Assembly: GCA_028274465.1 (NCBI GenBank)
Contig: CM051458.1
Span: forward strand, 51,015,253 to 51,079,252
DNA length: 64,000 nucleotides
Reading direction: 5' to 3'
Origin: Plantago ovata
Taxonomy: Eukaryota; Streptophyta; Magnoliopsida; Lamiales; Plantaginaceae
In this document: piece by piece, positions 1-12,204 of the stretch
Layout of the letters: each line of letters begins with the position of its first letter
Position numbering within the stretch: the first letter of the stretch is position 1
Made by a program: the position numbers and the translations under genes
The notes under the pieces: model-generated
Told to the model about the DNA's origin: nothing
The model's database searches: none
Seen by the model: only the letters and a program-made list of their open reading frames with translations

Positions 1-640
1 AATTCTTAAAGTTATAAAAATAAGCGAAAAGTATAAAAAGTATATGTTATATTAATATTTTTCGAATTATTGGATATCTGCGAATTTAACCGATCCGGGG
101 CTTCGGATTGGATTACAGATTTAGTAATTTTCTATCTGAATCCAAAAAATCCAAAAAATAGGATTGGATCATCCGATTCAGTCCGATGTAAACCCCTAGT
201 TATGAGCATTCATTTATTTAGCAACGACTGTATTAGTTCTAAGAGTCCGTTTGGTTTGGACTAGGAAAAGGAAAATCAACATTTTTAGGAAATTTGGTTC
301 AAAACCACAAGTGGGAAATGTAGTAGAAAATGTGGCTCTTTTCATTGTTTGGTTTGCTAAAATATACTACGAAATTTGGTCCCAGTTCCAACCCACATCA
401 CTCTTCTTTCCTCTTTATTCTCTCTGCTGTAAAACCCACAAGCCACATAAACATAAACAGAAACACGGGAGGAGGCGCAGAAACACGGGCGGAGGGGCAT
501 AAACAGAAACAATAACAGACGATATCAGAAAATATTTGAGATCCTGATTCAACAATACTCTCTTCTTCTTATGCGATTCCGATTTTGATTCAAAGGGGAA
601 TAAATGGACCAAGTTAAGAAAGGCATGTTGGTTCTGTTAA
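1..640. other. AT-rich flank, Tourist-like fragment and probable 5' leader of the RMA gene
   Basis: No coding gene is seen. From about 243, after a TAA, there is a stretch of roughly 120 bases resembling the right end of the element at 8573-14592: both have a CCGTTTGGTT terminus followed by TAGGAAAAGGAAAA. I read it as a fragment of the same Tourist/Harbinger-like family; no matching second end is visible. The segment from about 410 to 640 is a pyrimidine-rich, ATG-poor stretch that probably was the start of the leader of the ubiquitin-ligase gene downstream, now cut by the LTR at 641. Confidence 0.4.
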
Positions 641-1455
641 TGTTGGATTATGTCGGTTCGCGGTACGAACTAAGGGACGACTTACCTCGGCGACTAGGGC
701 ACACATGTCCCACATATAGGCCCTAGTCCGACAAAGGCATCACTCCAAAAAGCTGTTACTCGGAACATGAATCCGGTTACTCGGAACACTTGTCCGACTT
801 ATAGCGCGAGACTCTCCAGGAACAAAGAGAGAAATCTCATGTCCGATACATCAAGATACATGTCCAACACATGTCTTTGTATCGGACAATATCCACGACT
901 TAATACTTGGTCGGTTCCTCTGTAAGTCTCTACATGGCTCATCTAGAGTGAACCGAGGTCATTGGATATCGGACCTTATATCGGACAACGGGAAGTGTAT
1001 CGGACACCTTGTCGGACGCTAGGACGGGACAGAATCATGGAACGTTCCTAAGAGCGTGAAATTACCTACTTGACCCTAGAAAAACCCTAATTTGGTACAT
1101 GGGCCAGGCCCATTAAGCAGCTAATGGGCTTTTAGCCTTGAGGTTCAATCATAGCCGTACACTTGGCGTAATCCCAGGAGGCCTATCACTATTTGGGAAA
1201 CACTATAAATAGTGGACATCATTCAGCTCAAAAGGTAATCATTTTCTATCCTACTTTATACTATATACACTAGAGTGGCTTTCAACCCTCTAACCGTAAA
1301 GTTGATTACCGATTTGATCACTAGACAAACCGGAAAACCGTTACTAACCTCCCCCTCAAGTTATTTTCAGGGCTTCACTTGCAATGGAAGGAGGCTAAAG
1401 TCAAGAGGAACGCTTTAGAACGAATTAGAAGGACTTAATAGTTTACCCATCAACA
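641..1455 (+). mobile_element. Solo LTR, Ty3-type, same family as the LTR at 59866
   Basis: Begins TGTTGGATTATG and ends TCAACA. It aligns along its length with the LTR at 59866-60736: shared blocks include a start containing GTACGAAC, the phrase GGGCCAGGCCCATTAAG, a TATA-like ACTATAAATAG stretch and an end rich in ACCCTCTA. No internal region follows, so it is a solo LTR, diverged from the other copy and therefore not very young. No clean 5-bp target duplication is seen (GTTAA before, ACCCA after). The word TCCGAC and its complement recur many times in the first half, as in the other copy. Confidence 0.8.
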
Positions 1456-2244
1456 ACCCAAACCCAAATCAAGGCAAGGCAAGGCAGGTATCTTCTTCAG
1501 TTTCAATATTTCATTTCACCTAAACCCTATTTTACTATTAATCCTTATTATTAAAAAATACCATAACCACCATCTTGTGTGCTTCATCATTTCATTAGTT
1601 TTATTTATCGCCAGCTGATTTTATTATTTTTTATGTTTTGTAGTACTTGTTTGTTGGGTTTTATTTTTATAGATAGATATTTTGTGAACTCAATTCTTTT
1701 TTCTTTTCGTGGATATATATAAATAATAATTTAGGGTTGTACTTGTTCACACTCTGTATGTATGCATGCATATGTTATTTGTTGCTGCTGACTCATCTTG
1801 TTCTTGAAATTCACTGGAAATTCTCTCTACTCCATGTGAACGCTGGAACTTTGAATATTATTTATTAGGGTTGTTACTCAGAAAAGGCCTTGAACTTTCT
1901 CTTACATGCACACTCTACACATAGTATGTATATATACTCACTCACTCCCAAAAGGTGTATTACTATACTATCTACTAAACAATTAACTTCCAAGTTTTAA
2001 TATTCTTTTTATTTCTTATATTCATCATTTCTTTCATGAGCTTTAATTTCTCACTTTTCATTCACTGAATTAGTGTTTGCTTCTGTTATTGTGTACTAGG
2101 TTTAGATGATCTAGCTATTACAGGCCTACGCACGCGTTTAAACTATACCACCACCCACCCAAGTGTTAGTTCGATTCCATACGTTGGACTAGTCTAGCTG
2201 TTAGGCCGTCTAACACAAGTTCTTGACTTCTTGTCATCAGATAC
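1456..2244 (+). other. Rest of leader and leader intron of the RMA-type pseudogene
   Basis: About 35 bases of AC-rich leader end at GGCAG, followed by GTATCTTC, a good donor, near 1488. An AT-rich stretch follows to a pyrimidine-rich TTGTCATCAG acceptor at about 2240, a few bases before the start codon. RMA-type genes commonly carry a leader intron and an intron-free coding part, so I read this as that intron. The exact splice sites are inferred. Confidence 0.45.
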
Positions 2245-2847
2245 ATGAGTATGGACTGTGGGATTGGAGAGGCAATCGGAAAGTGTGATTCTTCGGATAT
2301 AGCGTCTGATGCTTATAATTTGACTGCCACATCTGTTTTGAACCTGCTCACGAACCGGTAGTGACACTCTGTGGTCACCTCTATTGTTGGCCTTGCCTTC
2401 ACCAGTGGCTTCTCCATTTGCATCTTCACGAGTGCCCTGTCTGTAAGGGCATAGTGCAGGAGGAGAAACTGATTCCTATATACGGTAGGGGCAGAACAAG
2501 TTGTGAACGGAGGTCTAATCCTGTTCCAAGGAGGCCAGTTGGGCAGAGAGTAGAGCCAGCTCAACAAACGGATGTGAGTTACGTACCTTCAGATGAAGCG
2601 GAACCAATGAGTTTCATGCCTATGGCAATCGCGAGTATTGGTCACAAGGCCCTCTCTACTATTTTTGGCACTTTACCAGGTATGTTTAATAGGTTGTAGG
2701 CTGATGGATTTGATCATGAGAGAGTTCCAAACTTGTTGTCCGGTTCAAGTCGTGGTGGTCGTTTAGAACGGAAACTGAATGCTTGGAAGATTGTTATGTA
2801 TGGCAGTTCTTGGATGTCTTGTGCTATTGTGTCTGATTTTTGCATGA
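2245..2847 (+). pseudogene. Decayed RMA-type RING E3 ubiquitin ligase
   Basis: RMA proteins are small membrane-anchored RING ubiquitin ligases of the endoplasmic reticulum (RNF5 relatives). The first frame from 2245 or 2251 gives MDCGIGEAIGKCDSSD. The RING follows: C-x2-C in the phrase FDCHICFEP, then [16 protein letters not shown] with its C-x-H-x2-C-x2-C, then CPVCK. A variable middle ends in a hydrophobic tail, GRLLCMAVLGCLVLLCLIFA, then TGA at 2845-2847, typical of the RMA tail anchor. Three lesions stand between these parts. One T is missing near 2322-2325 just before the RING. A CAG has become TAG at 2697-2699. One extra A lies near 2787, before the tail. The leader is also cut by the LTR at 641. 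A true dead copy is likely; the two one-base run-length changes could instead be assembly errors. Confidence 0.85.
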
Positions 2848-3664
2848 GCTTCACTTCTACCGGTTCTTGTCTGGTTACGCGACTATATATTTCAGATCAG
2901 TATGTACAATATGTCCTACCATAATCTGTACGCGTTCTCTGTTGCAGGAATCTCTGGTTTCCATGTTCTCCCGCGGTATAAAGAATGAGCAGTGTTAACT
3001 GTGATCTATAGCTAGCTTAGTTGCTGTATTTCCTTGCTTCATGAGATATTGAGTTGTACTTATTGAGCAGTTCTACATCTCTATACTGAGTAATGAAAAA
3101 TCAGCAACATTTTTGGTTTTTCTCTCACAAGCATGGTTTAGCATCTTCCTTGGTGATTGTTTCACGCTTTTGAATTATCGACTTCACATCTACTGGCTTG
3201 GTTTATACCCATTTCAACGATGGACCTCGAATCAGAAAACTTATGCACATCATATGCATCTTCAGCATTTTGTTTCATACATTTTTTCAACAATGAACGT
3301 CGAATCAAGAACATTACATCATGTTTCGTTTACTATACACTGGCACATTCGTTTCTCATCAAACCAACGTCGTGCTGTTTGTCGGGGCAAACAGTCCCAT
3401 TGGTAAAAAAAGCACAACTCGAAGGTACAAATGCAGGTATGTATACATCAATAATACACCAATTCAAGTATCCATGAAATACAACTTCAACACTCCACTT
3501 CAGATATTACAACATGCAAATTTTTCTTATTCCATCAGCCTTCTGGTAAAAATATTTGCTTCCTCAAATAGGAGTTACTGAAACCTTACAGTCTTACACC
3601 AAGAAGCGAGAAAAAAAGAAATAAGTATGTGGAACTATGCGGCTAATGTAACAGTATTGTGATT
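2848..3664. other. Spacer between two convergent genes
   Basis: Holds the probable 3' end of the RMA copy and, from the other side, that of the phosphomevalonate kinase gene. Short open frames occur (for example 3113-3406) but show no recognisable protein. Nothing else is seen. Confidence 0.5.
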
Positions 3665-6600
3665 TTAGTCAATGTGCATTACAGAAACACCGGTGGTAAT
3701 TTCTACTGCTCTTGGATCATTGCTCTCTAAGAAAACACCCCGAGGATCTTCTCTAACAAGCAACGCAAGAACATTGTTTGAACTCCATTCCTTAATGACA
3801 TTGCTGCTAGAGTTACCCAATGTGACAGCAAAAACTGCATCAAACCCGCCTGCTCCAGGAACACCAGCCAATAGGACTCCTTCAGTATTCATCGTCTTGT
3901 CCAGCAGTTGGGTCTGCGATTCAGGTTCTATCTACAATGTTTCATACAAGTCAACATTAACTTTTCAAGACAATAATAAAAGAGGAATTCTCTTCAACAC
4001 AACTTTTTGGCCTAATGTGCAGTTCACGCCGTATATATGGGGATTCCCTGAATCACTAAATGTTAAAATGTTTCAAATTTATGCTTAATGTTTAAAATCA
4101 AAACTTCCAGGCTACTTTCTCGGCCATGTGTGCTGCAGAGGCAATATTACTGACAGGAACTAACAAGTATCAATTTCACGCTTCACTGAGTTTTATCAAA
4201 GGCCTCACATTTCTTGCACTGACGCCAGACTTTATCATATCAATCTACACTATTAGGGCAAGAATTATGTAAAATTGGAGAAATAAAGTCAATAATAATC
4301 CCGTGTTCAATTACTAAAGTGTGGATGGATCACAAGATATCCAGAAATACTAATTCTCAAGAGACATAAAGGCCGAAAAAAGACTCACTAGGAGTGTTGT
4401 AATCAGGTTTTATCGATGTCACATTTCCAATACACTAATGATCCACATATGTGAGTTTACTGAAGTGATTTTAGTCTTTTCTATACTATGGTCTCCCAGG
4501 AGACGAACTCGGGGCATCACACAAAACTGTAAAAGGGCTGGGGGAAGAAGAGAACTTAGAATCAGAAGTAAATAGACCAAGAAAAAAATGCCTCCACGAC
4601 AGGACATAACTTGCCGAGAAACAAAATCCAACATAAAACCCCCAAATATGCTTTTACACAGGTAACTTACAGGAATCCCTGCAGCCTCCCCCATCTTGCG
4701 CATGTTAAACCTGATTACGAGCATGGCATCACGAGCTCCTAATAGTGCTTTGATAACTTCTAACTCTTCTGGTTGACTAGCACCCTCTATCCACTATAAG
4801 AAAGTCATCAAAACGATTTACTGTATACTTTTAAATCTAACCGGTCAAGAAAATTATGAGGGCATATTTAACAAAATACTCTCCAATAATGGCCACAGTA
4901 ATTTGGCACAAGGAGTACCTTATCCGACATGAGCATACTGCACCGATTGATGGCACTTTTATAAGCATCATAATTGTTTTCTGCCAGTTGCTTAAGGTGT
5001 TGAAGAAAGACTCAAGTGAAGTATTTGTTTCTGACAATGTCCTCCATGTTTGTAGAGAGTTCTCAGGATCGGACTTTTGCCACTTTTTTACAGCACCAAC
5101 CATCGACGGTGTAGATGATCCACCCGCTCCTGGTTCTCCAAGCAACTACACATGAATATATGCAATAGATTTTATTTAACCACTACCACCCTCAGGAAAC
5201 AAAGCATGTACCACAGTAAACTGAAACTTATAACAAAGTGGGTCTTTTGAAATATCAAATATGCGAAACTAAACAATTATTTTTGGTAAATGTAGCAAGT
5301 AAAAGCTCGAAAATTGCATGGCCTGTGTTTCACACATTACCAGAGTCATCAATGGAGGCAAAGAAAATTTCGTCCTCTCATGATCCCAGGTGGCTTTTAG
5401 CACATCACCGATGGCCTCCTCTATTGATGTTGCTTGAACATCACCCTGTTAACCAACAGTGGACGAAATTTATAAATAACACATCAGATAAGCAAGTAAC
5501 TTAAGTTCAGAATGTGAGAACAAAATTCATCTAACAAGAAATATCTATCAACTTTTAATTTTTTTTAATTTTATTTTTTGGAAGGAAACTTTGTAGGTTA
5601 TAATAGAAAGCAACAAAGAGATACAACAACACAACAATAAAACAATGTTTAGTACAACAGGAGCTGGATGCTCACACAGACCTCTGTTAACTGTCATCCA
5701 AGGGAGGGGGGGGAGGAGAGGGAAAACAAAAAAGATGGATACCTGAGCAGAAGCAAGTACTTCTGGAGAAAATCTAATATATCGATGGCTTCCATAGACC
5801 GCAGAACTCACATCAAAACCACTACCCACTTTACCCTGTGCAATGCAGTGAGCTGTTTGAGAAATGATATGCACCACATCAAGTTCTTCAGTGCTTTCAT
5901 GCACATTTGAATCGGCATTGGTTGCCAACGGAAGCTTGACTACTCCAAGATAATGAAGTAAACCAGCTACAACCGCAGTTGTCATAGCTGCTGAAGAGCC
6001 CAATCCAGTTTTAGCAACTTCAGGCTTGCAATCTTTACCATCTGATCCTTCTGCATTGAAGGTGATCGAAGTAAATGGTGGAAGGGAAGCCAAAGACTCT
6101 GGGTGAGGGGAAGTCCACTGGCTTCAATCTGCAGCAAGAGTTTGTTAGTTGACTTTTTGTGAAATTGTCCAAATATGACTTAAGAAAGATGCAGTTTATG
6201 TTATTCATTTAGGAGGTTTAACACTTTCAAGGTCCAAATAACGCATTATTAAGCCTCCAAATACAAGTATTGCATCATTTACCACTAAAACAGTTACTAT
6301 TCCGCGGACAGAGATTTAAAGTTTTCAAAATTACTGAAAATATGTTATGTATGTGCGGGGGTAGGTTTCCTGTATTACTAAATTCTAGAAGGAATATGTA
6401 GTTAAAAACTATGTTACACAGAACTCGGGTGTGTATCCAGGTGCCAGTTTCAGCTATTCCATACAAGTAAGAAAAGATCACTTTTTTTTTTTTTTTGTTA
6501 ATCTTAATAAATAAATGAAGTGTCCTATTGCCATACACATGTCAAAGTGTCAAGTGCCCCTATTGCCATACACATGTCAAAGTGTCAAGTGCCCGACACA

Positions 6601-6945
6601 GGTAAGCAAGGGAAAGAGTCAGATAACATACTTCAAAAGAGCGGTAAAGTTCGAAGGATGTGGGATTTGGGTTGGACCACCCCTTCGGTAAAAAAGATCT
6701 AAAAACTTGCTAGACAAGCAAACATATACTCATACTAAGAGAAAAAGAGTCGGAAGAGGAGATGCAGGACTGTATAACAACGAGCTCCAATATAGTTAAA
6801 ACTACAAAAACACAAGCTCACATGGTGCTGTTTCTAAAAAAAAAAAAAAAAGAAAAAAAAAAAACACACAGAAGCTCACATTGCAACATTGTACTATATA
6901 TTAAGGCTTTTATAGATTCTTGACATATTTAGAGTGATCAAATTA

Positions 6946-6993
<48 letters not shown>

Positions 6994-8044
6994 AGGCAAC
7001 AACAGTTGTTGATAGATTCAAACACACATTCACCTAATCTAGAAATTCTTGAATTCCAATTCCACAGTATTAATCTCTAGTATGGTGATTGTGACGAACT
7101 AAGCTCGCAATGCCACTAACTAGCTTTGGGAGACCCCAATACAAAATTTCACAGCATAAAGTTTCCAACATAATACAGGTTGGTGGTCTACCTGATTCCT
7201 ATATGAATAAAATTCATTGCAACCAAGTATCATAATGTCAAGACCTGCATGACTAATACAGAGCAGACATTAGGTTTCGGACAAGAAGAGAACTTTAAGA
7301 AAGAAACAAAATATACTCTACCAAACATTACCTAGCAACAAGAGTTTATGTAACTCTTCCTTCTTGCTTGCATCAAATGTGGCATATGCAGCTGCTATTG
7401 CATATTGCAATGCGTACTCTACAAATGGATTCCTTGAATCACTGCAATCATCAAACACAAGAGATTTATGTCAAACAACTGGTGGTCTGTGTTTCAAATC
7501 TGTTAGTACTTTAAATTTATAATCTGGTGCTCTTCTTCTTCTTCTTACCTTGAAGAGACACACTGAAGAAGAAGATGCTTTAACGATAACTTGTACATAG
7601 TTTCTCTTCCCATCTGAGGAGAAGTTAATTTTACATCTGTCCACGCCTACACGAAGAAAAGATTTAGTCAAAGCTTTTTATTCTAATAACATAAACAACA
7701 GAAACCCACAAGATCAAAGTTTTCCAATATTGAATGTAAATATCTTCATCATTAGGCCGAAAAGAGGAGATCGAAAGCAAGCATACCCAGGGCCAACTTC
7801 CAGGGTGCAATTCATGATAAATAGGCTTAATAATAGCAAAAAAGCGAGCATTAGTGCTCAAGACAATCCCAGCATTAGGCCTTTCCAAGATAAGGTAACC
7901 ACCGGTCATCAAAACCTTTCCCGGAGCTGAAGCAACAACCCTGTAAATGAGCAATTAAGCAACCACTAAGAACAACCTAGAGTAGAAGCATAAGTGCATT
8001 GAGTATATAATATAAAGTAGTTAAAGAAAAACTCACACAGCCAT
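3665..8044 (-). CDS. PMK: Phosphomevalonate kinase (GHMP kinase family)
   Basis: Converts mevalonate 5-phosphate and ATP to mevalonate 5-diphosphate in the cytosolic/peroxisomal mevalonate pathway. Ten exons, all GT-AG, 5' to 3': 8044-8037, 7940-7787, 7646-7549, 7441-7332, 7244-7192, 6128-5743, 5445-5341, 5145-4919, 4793-4671, 3931-3665. The tiny first exon gives MAV; exon 2 continues VVASAPGKVLMTGGY (GHMP motif 1). Exon 6 carries KTGLGSSAAMTTAVV (motif 2, ATP loop). Exon 8 has GEPGAGGSSTPSMVG and exon 10 LLAGVPGAGGFDAVFAVTLG (motif 3). The expected protein is about 510 residues, the normal plant length. Two single-base losses disturb the frame, one in a C run in exon 6 (plus strand GGG at 6101-6103) and one in exon 8 (GG at 4996-4997); restoring both lengths makes all exon phases agree. 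Either the copy is newly broken or the assembly is wrong there; I favour the latter because everything else is conserved. A leader exon may lie at 8316-8400. Confidence 0.96.
6524..6593. repeat. Perfect 35-bp tandem duplication in PMK intron 5
   Basis: Two adjacent identical 35-base copies, each starting CCTATTGCCATACACATG, at 6524-6558 and 6559-6593. They lie in the long fifth intron (6129-7191), which also holds an A-rich tract at about 6834-6864. Identity of the copies points to a recent event. Confidence 0.95.
6948..6990. repeat. (AT)n microsatellite in PMK intron 5
   Basis: About 20 uninterrupted AT dinucleotides. Confidence 0.95.
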
Positions 8045-8572
8045 TGGTTGCAAATTGAGTGATCCTTAATTGGTGATCTTTTTTTGTATCTATCTGTATC
8101 AAGTAACAACCAATTCATTGATAAAACGGCTAAGTATGGAAATTTCAGAAAGTATAAAAACAAAAACAAAATCAATCTTGTTAATCAATTAGTATCAATG
8201 AAGCTGTAATAATCTAAACTTAATCAAGAAATATATATTGTATAGAAACGGTAGGCAATCAGAAGCAAGAAAACAGCAGACAGATGAATTTGAAGGATGG
8301 GGTAGCTGAAATTACCTGCCTTAGTTAGAAAGAAAACCTTGTGATGATACAGAGTAAAATTGCAGATGCAGTATGAAGTGAAGAAGAAGCTGGTCGATAC
8401 CACAGTAGTAGTAATTAAGGTTGATAATACCTATGTAAGGTTGTTGATCCAGTCCAATTCGGTCGCGATCGAATGGACTGGGCTTAATTCGGGATGACCG
8501 GATGATTCACAATGCTAATCGGGAAAAAAATTGCTCTAATTATTTATTGCGAGTGATAAACAATTTCTCTAA
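8045..8572 (-). promoter_or_regulatory. Upstream region of PMK, with a probable leader exon
   Basis: On the minus strand a GGCAG donor followed by GTAATTTC at 8315 and an acceptor TTGATACAG ending at 8094 would join a leader exon (8316 to about 8400) to 8093-8045, just ahead of the start codon. No clear TATA box was picked out. The region is short: a composite transposon begins at 8573, so much of the native promoter has been pushed away or replaced. Confidence 0.4.
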
Positions 8573-9879
8573 AGGGCCGTTTGGTTCCGTAGGAAATGGA
8601 AAAAAATTGGGTAAAAATCACCACATTTCCTTGTTTGGTTGGTAGGAAATCGGGAAAATAAATGTGTCAAAACGGTCAGACCGGCTTTTTCACAAATCTA
8701 ACCGGAAAAGAGTTTGTGCAAATTTTGTGCACAAAATGTTGGAAGATTTCCTACTTAGATTTCCTGAGGAGGGCAGGAAATCTGTTTTGGAAATATCTCC
8801 ATATTTTGGCATTCCATATTTGCCCTCAAAATCATAAATCTTTTCACCAAAATACCCATCATATGTCATCATATTATATCCCATCCTTCTTCCCCAATAT
8901 CATCAAAATCCACAGAGAAAGATCCCAGCCTTCTTCCCCAATATCATCAAAATCGACAGAGAGAGATCGACAAAATTGATGCAGATGTTCCGAAAGTCGA
9001 CGAAAATGGAAAAGGATGCAAATTCCCGGCGTGTTGCCCGACGTCTCAACCGTCTTCCCGCCGGCCGGACTATATGGATAGTATGATTCCTTGCCACCAT
9101 TAACTTTGATTAATTGGTATCACTTGATGTGAAGAATTCATTAGTTTGATAGATGGAAATGATCGATTGATTATGAAAGTGGAAGGTTCTCTTACATTAA
9201 TTCTATACTATTTCTTGTTAAGACCACTTTCTAACATGAGACCATGAGACCAAGCAATCCAGTTTCATATGGATCAATCCATTCTATTTCACAAATTTTC
9301 ACGGGTCATGATTCAAACCGGGTCAATTAAACGGATTATGTATAAATAAGAGAATCCACCCGTGTCTATTTCATTCCCCCTCATCAGCAAATCAAAAACC
9401 TAGAGAGAGAAAGTTTTAGAGAGAGAACTCATTGTTGTTCCCGTCCCCCAAACAAAGCTTCAGTCGTCGTCTCCTCCGCCTGAAGTTAGCTCGTCGTCAT
9501 CGTGTTCGTCTTCTTCAGCTGTTGAAGGTTTGATTTCGTTCCATTCTGTTGTTTTTCACTCATTTTTTAAACCCTAGTCTACTTATTTCTTCAATTTTAC
9601 CATGTTTTTCTTCTTCTTCACGAATTTCTGTTGTTAGATTGATTTCGTAACCCCTAACTGTACATTTTCTCTGTTTTTGCAATTCATTTTGCTCTATTTT
9701 GCTCAATTTTGTTCGATTTTCGAAACCCTAACTACTGTAAGTGCTTCGATCTCTTTTGGTTTTCCATTTCTGTGTGATTGTCGCTCTTTGTGTGTTTCTG
9801 TCTCTGTCTTCTATAAAACCTAACGTCTGTAAGTGTTATGCTATTTTTAATGAGGTTTATTAGAGTTTATTTTGAGTTT

Positions 9880-12200
9880 TATTTGAACTTTGTCATTTAT
9901 CTGTAAGTGTTTATTTGGATTTTTTATCTCTGTGTGTTATAAGTCTTGTATTCTGGTTGTTTGAGTTTTATTGATATAAAGTGTGAGGTTTACATGACCT
10001 TAAGTCTGTTAAGTGTTATATGTTGCTTGTTTGAGGTTTACATATATCCTATTTGAGGTTTACTTGAGATTTGAGTCCTTTTTTTGTGGTATGCTAGTTT
10101 TTTTAAGTTTGTTAGAGTTTTATTTGAATTTTAATTTTGGTTTCTGATTTATCTATGTGTGTTTAGATTTTGATATGTTTGTGTTGCAAGTGTTGTATGA
10201 GGTTTATATGGTGCTTGTTTGAGGTTTGTTGGAGTTTTATTTGGGTTTTTATTTTACCTCTGATTTATATGTGTCTGTTTTATATTGGTATCTATGTGTT
10301 ATAAGTCTTGTATTCTGGTTTGTTGGAGTTTTATTTGAGTTTTTTATTTTGGTTTCTGATTTTATCTCTGTGTGTTTAGATTTTTTATATGTTTGTGTTG
10401 CAAGTGTTGTATTCTGGTTGTTTGAGGTTTATATGGTGCTTGTTTGAGGTTTGTTGGATTTTTATTTTACCTCTGATTTATATGTAGACGTTTTATATTT
10501 TTTATATCTTTGTGTTATAAGAGTTGTATTGTGGTTGTTCGATTTTATATGCTGGTTGTTTTGAGGTTGATGTATATTTCTTTTTTATTTTATTATTATT
10601 TTTTTTTTGCAGCAATCATGGCTGAAATTAGCACTTATCATTCTGATGTTGCTTCCGTTGTTGATACTGCTGATAGAATTGATGGCGCCTTGGTTGATAT
10701 TACGCTGGCGCTTTTTATTAATATTTTCTATGTTGCTTGTTTGAGGCTTACATATATGAATATATGGTTTTTGTTTGAGTTTACATGTATCATATAAGTT
10801 TTATATGTTTGAGTTTTATATACTGTTTGTTTTGAGTTTTATGTGGTGTTTGTTTGAGTTTTACATCTATCATATGTGAGGATGACAAAAAGTGAATACG
10901 CTTGATGAATCAGAGGAGTTCAATAAGGAAACAGAAGAGCAAGGTAATTATTTTCACTTCAGTTTGCTACTTTGCTTGCAATTAGCTAGAGCCGAATAAT
11001 TGACCTGGAATCTTTTTGACCAAGCTCTTTATCATCATTGGCATCATCCTACTAATAGTTTCAAAACAACTGGTGAGACGCCTTGGAAAGCCATGGTGTT
11101 GTTTCTCAAAAACTGGATCAGATAGGAATTTCGGCCACAGGCAAACCGGCTCCAAACCGGTCAAGAGACACGAATCCAAGTACCATCGTTCAAACAAGCA
11201 CTTTGCATCATTTAATGCCAACTACGTCAAGCCTAAGGACTGAATCCGCTAAGAAAACACGGCGCAAGGAGTTTCTGACTTTCATCAGCTACACTGATTC
11301 CTGAAAATGTATACCTAGACCTCATGTTTGATTTTTAGGCCATTTGAAAAAGCTAAGTGTATACTGTATAGTGATGTATTTGCACAGGCAAACAGTGAGA
11401 AATGCAAGCTTTCTTATGCAATTTCTTTGTACACACCTTTTTTATCGTAATATAATTTTGCCGTTTAAAAACAAATACTAACTGATTCAATTAAGTTGCA
11501 GATGCAATGATTAGGGCAGGTTGAACAAAATTTTGATATATGTCTGTTATAAGTGTTGTATTCTGGTTATTATAAGAAAATGATTTTCTATATGTTTGAG
11601 TTTATATACTGTTTGTTTGAGTTTTATGTGGTGTTTGTTTGAGTTTTATATCTATCATATGTGAGGATATTAGGGTGAGGTTTACTTGATACTAATATTT
11701 TGCTATGTTGCTTGTTTGAGGCTTACATATATATGTATATATGGTTTTTGTTTGAGTTTTACATGTATCATATGCGAGATTTACTTAAAGATATGTTTTA
11801 TATGTTCGAGTTTATATGCTGTTTGTTTTGAGTTTTATGTGGTGTTTGTTTGAGTTTTACTTCTATCATATGTGATGATGACAAAAAGTGAATAAGATTG
11901 ATGAATTAGAGGAGTTCAATGAAATAGAGGGCAAGGTAATTATTTGAACAAAAGTGATGGTATGTTAAAGATTATAAGAAAATAATTTTCAATTTTGAGT
12001 TTTATATACTGTTTGTTTGAGTTTTATGTGGTGTTTTGTTGAGTTTTACATCTATCATATGTGAGGATTAGGGTGAGGTTTACTTGATATTAATATTTTG
12101 CTATGTTGCTTGTTTGATGCTTACATATATGTGTATATGGTTTTTGTTTGAATTCTACATGTATCATATGTGAGATTTACTTGAGGATAAGTTTTATACG
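9880..12200 (+). repeat. Degenerate GTTTGAGTTTTATATG word repeat filling the MULE
   Basis: Variants of TTTGAGTTTTATAT, TTTGAGGTTTATATGG and GTGTTTGTTTGAG recur irregularly across more than 2 kb, always in this orientation, and again near 12980-13040. Two larger blocks, near 10870-10945 and 11870-11942, are copies of each other and contain a coding-like GAGGAGTTCAAT stretch ending at CAAGGTAATTATTT, a donor-like junction. The open frames here (for example 10226-10447) are by-products of the repeat. Confidence 0.7.
11083..11304 (+). pseudogene. Gene-like fragment carried in the MULE, unrecognised
   Basis: A 73-codon open frame with ordinary codon composition in an otherwise T/G-rich element. 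It reads MESHGVVSQKLDQIGISATG at the start and ends KKTRRKEFLTFISYTDS before TGA, followed by a plausible 3' flank. The sudden change in composition from about 11030 to 11500 suggests a piece of a host gene taken up by the element, as Pack-MULEs do, or the tail of an old MULE gene. I do not recognise the family. Confidence 0.35.
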
Positions 12201-12204
12201 TTTG

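Noticed and set aside
10226-10797. Two hydrophobic open frames (73 and 95 codons) suggesting small membrane proteins
   Set aside because: They arise from the T/G-rich GTTTGAGTTTTATATG repeat; the hydrophobicity is a composition effect.
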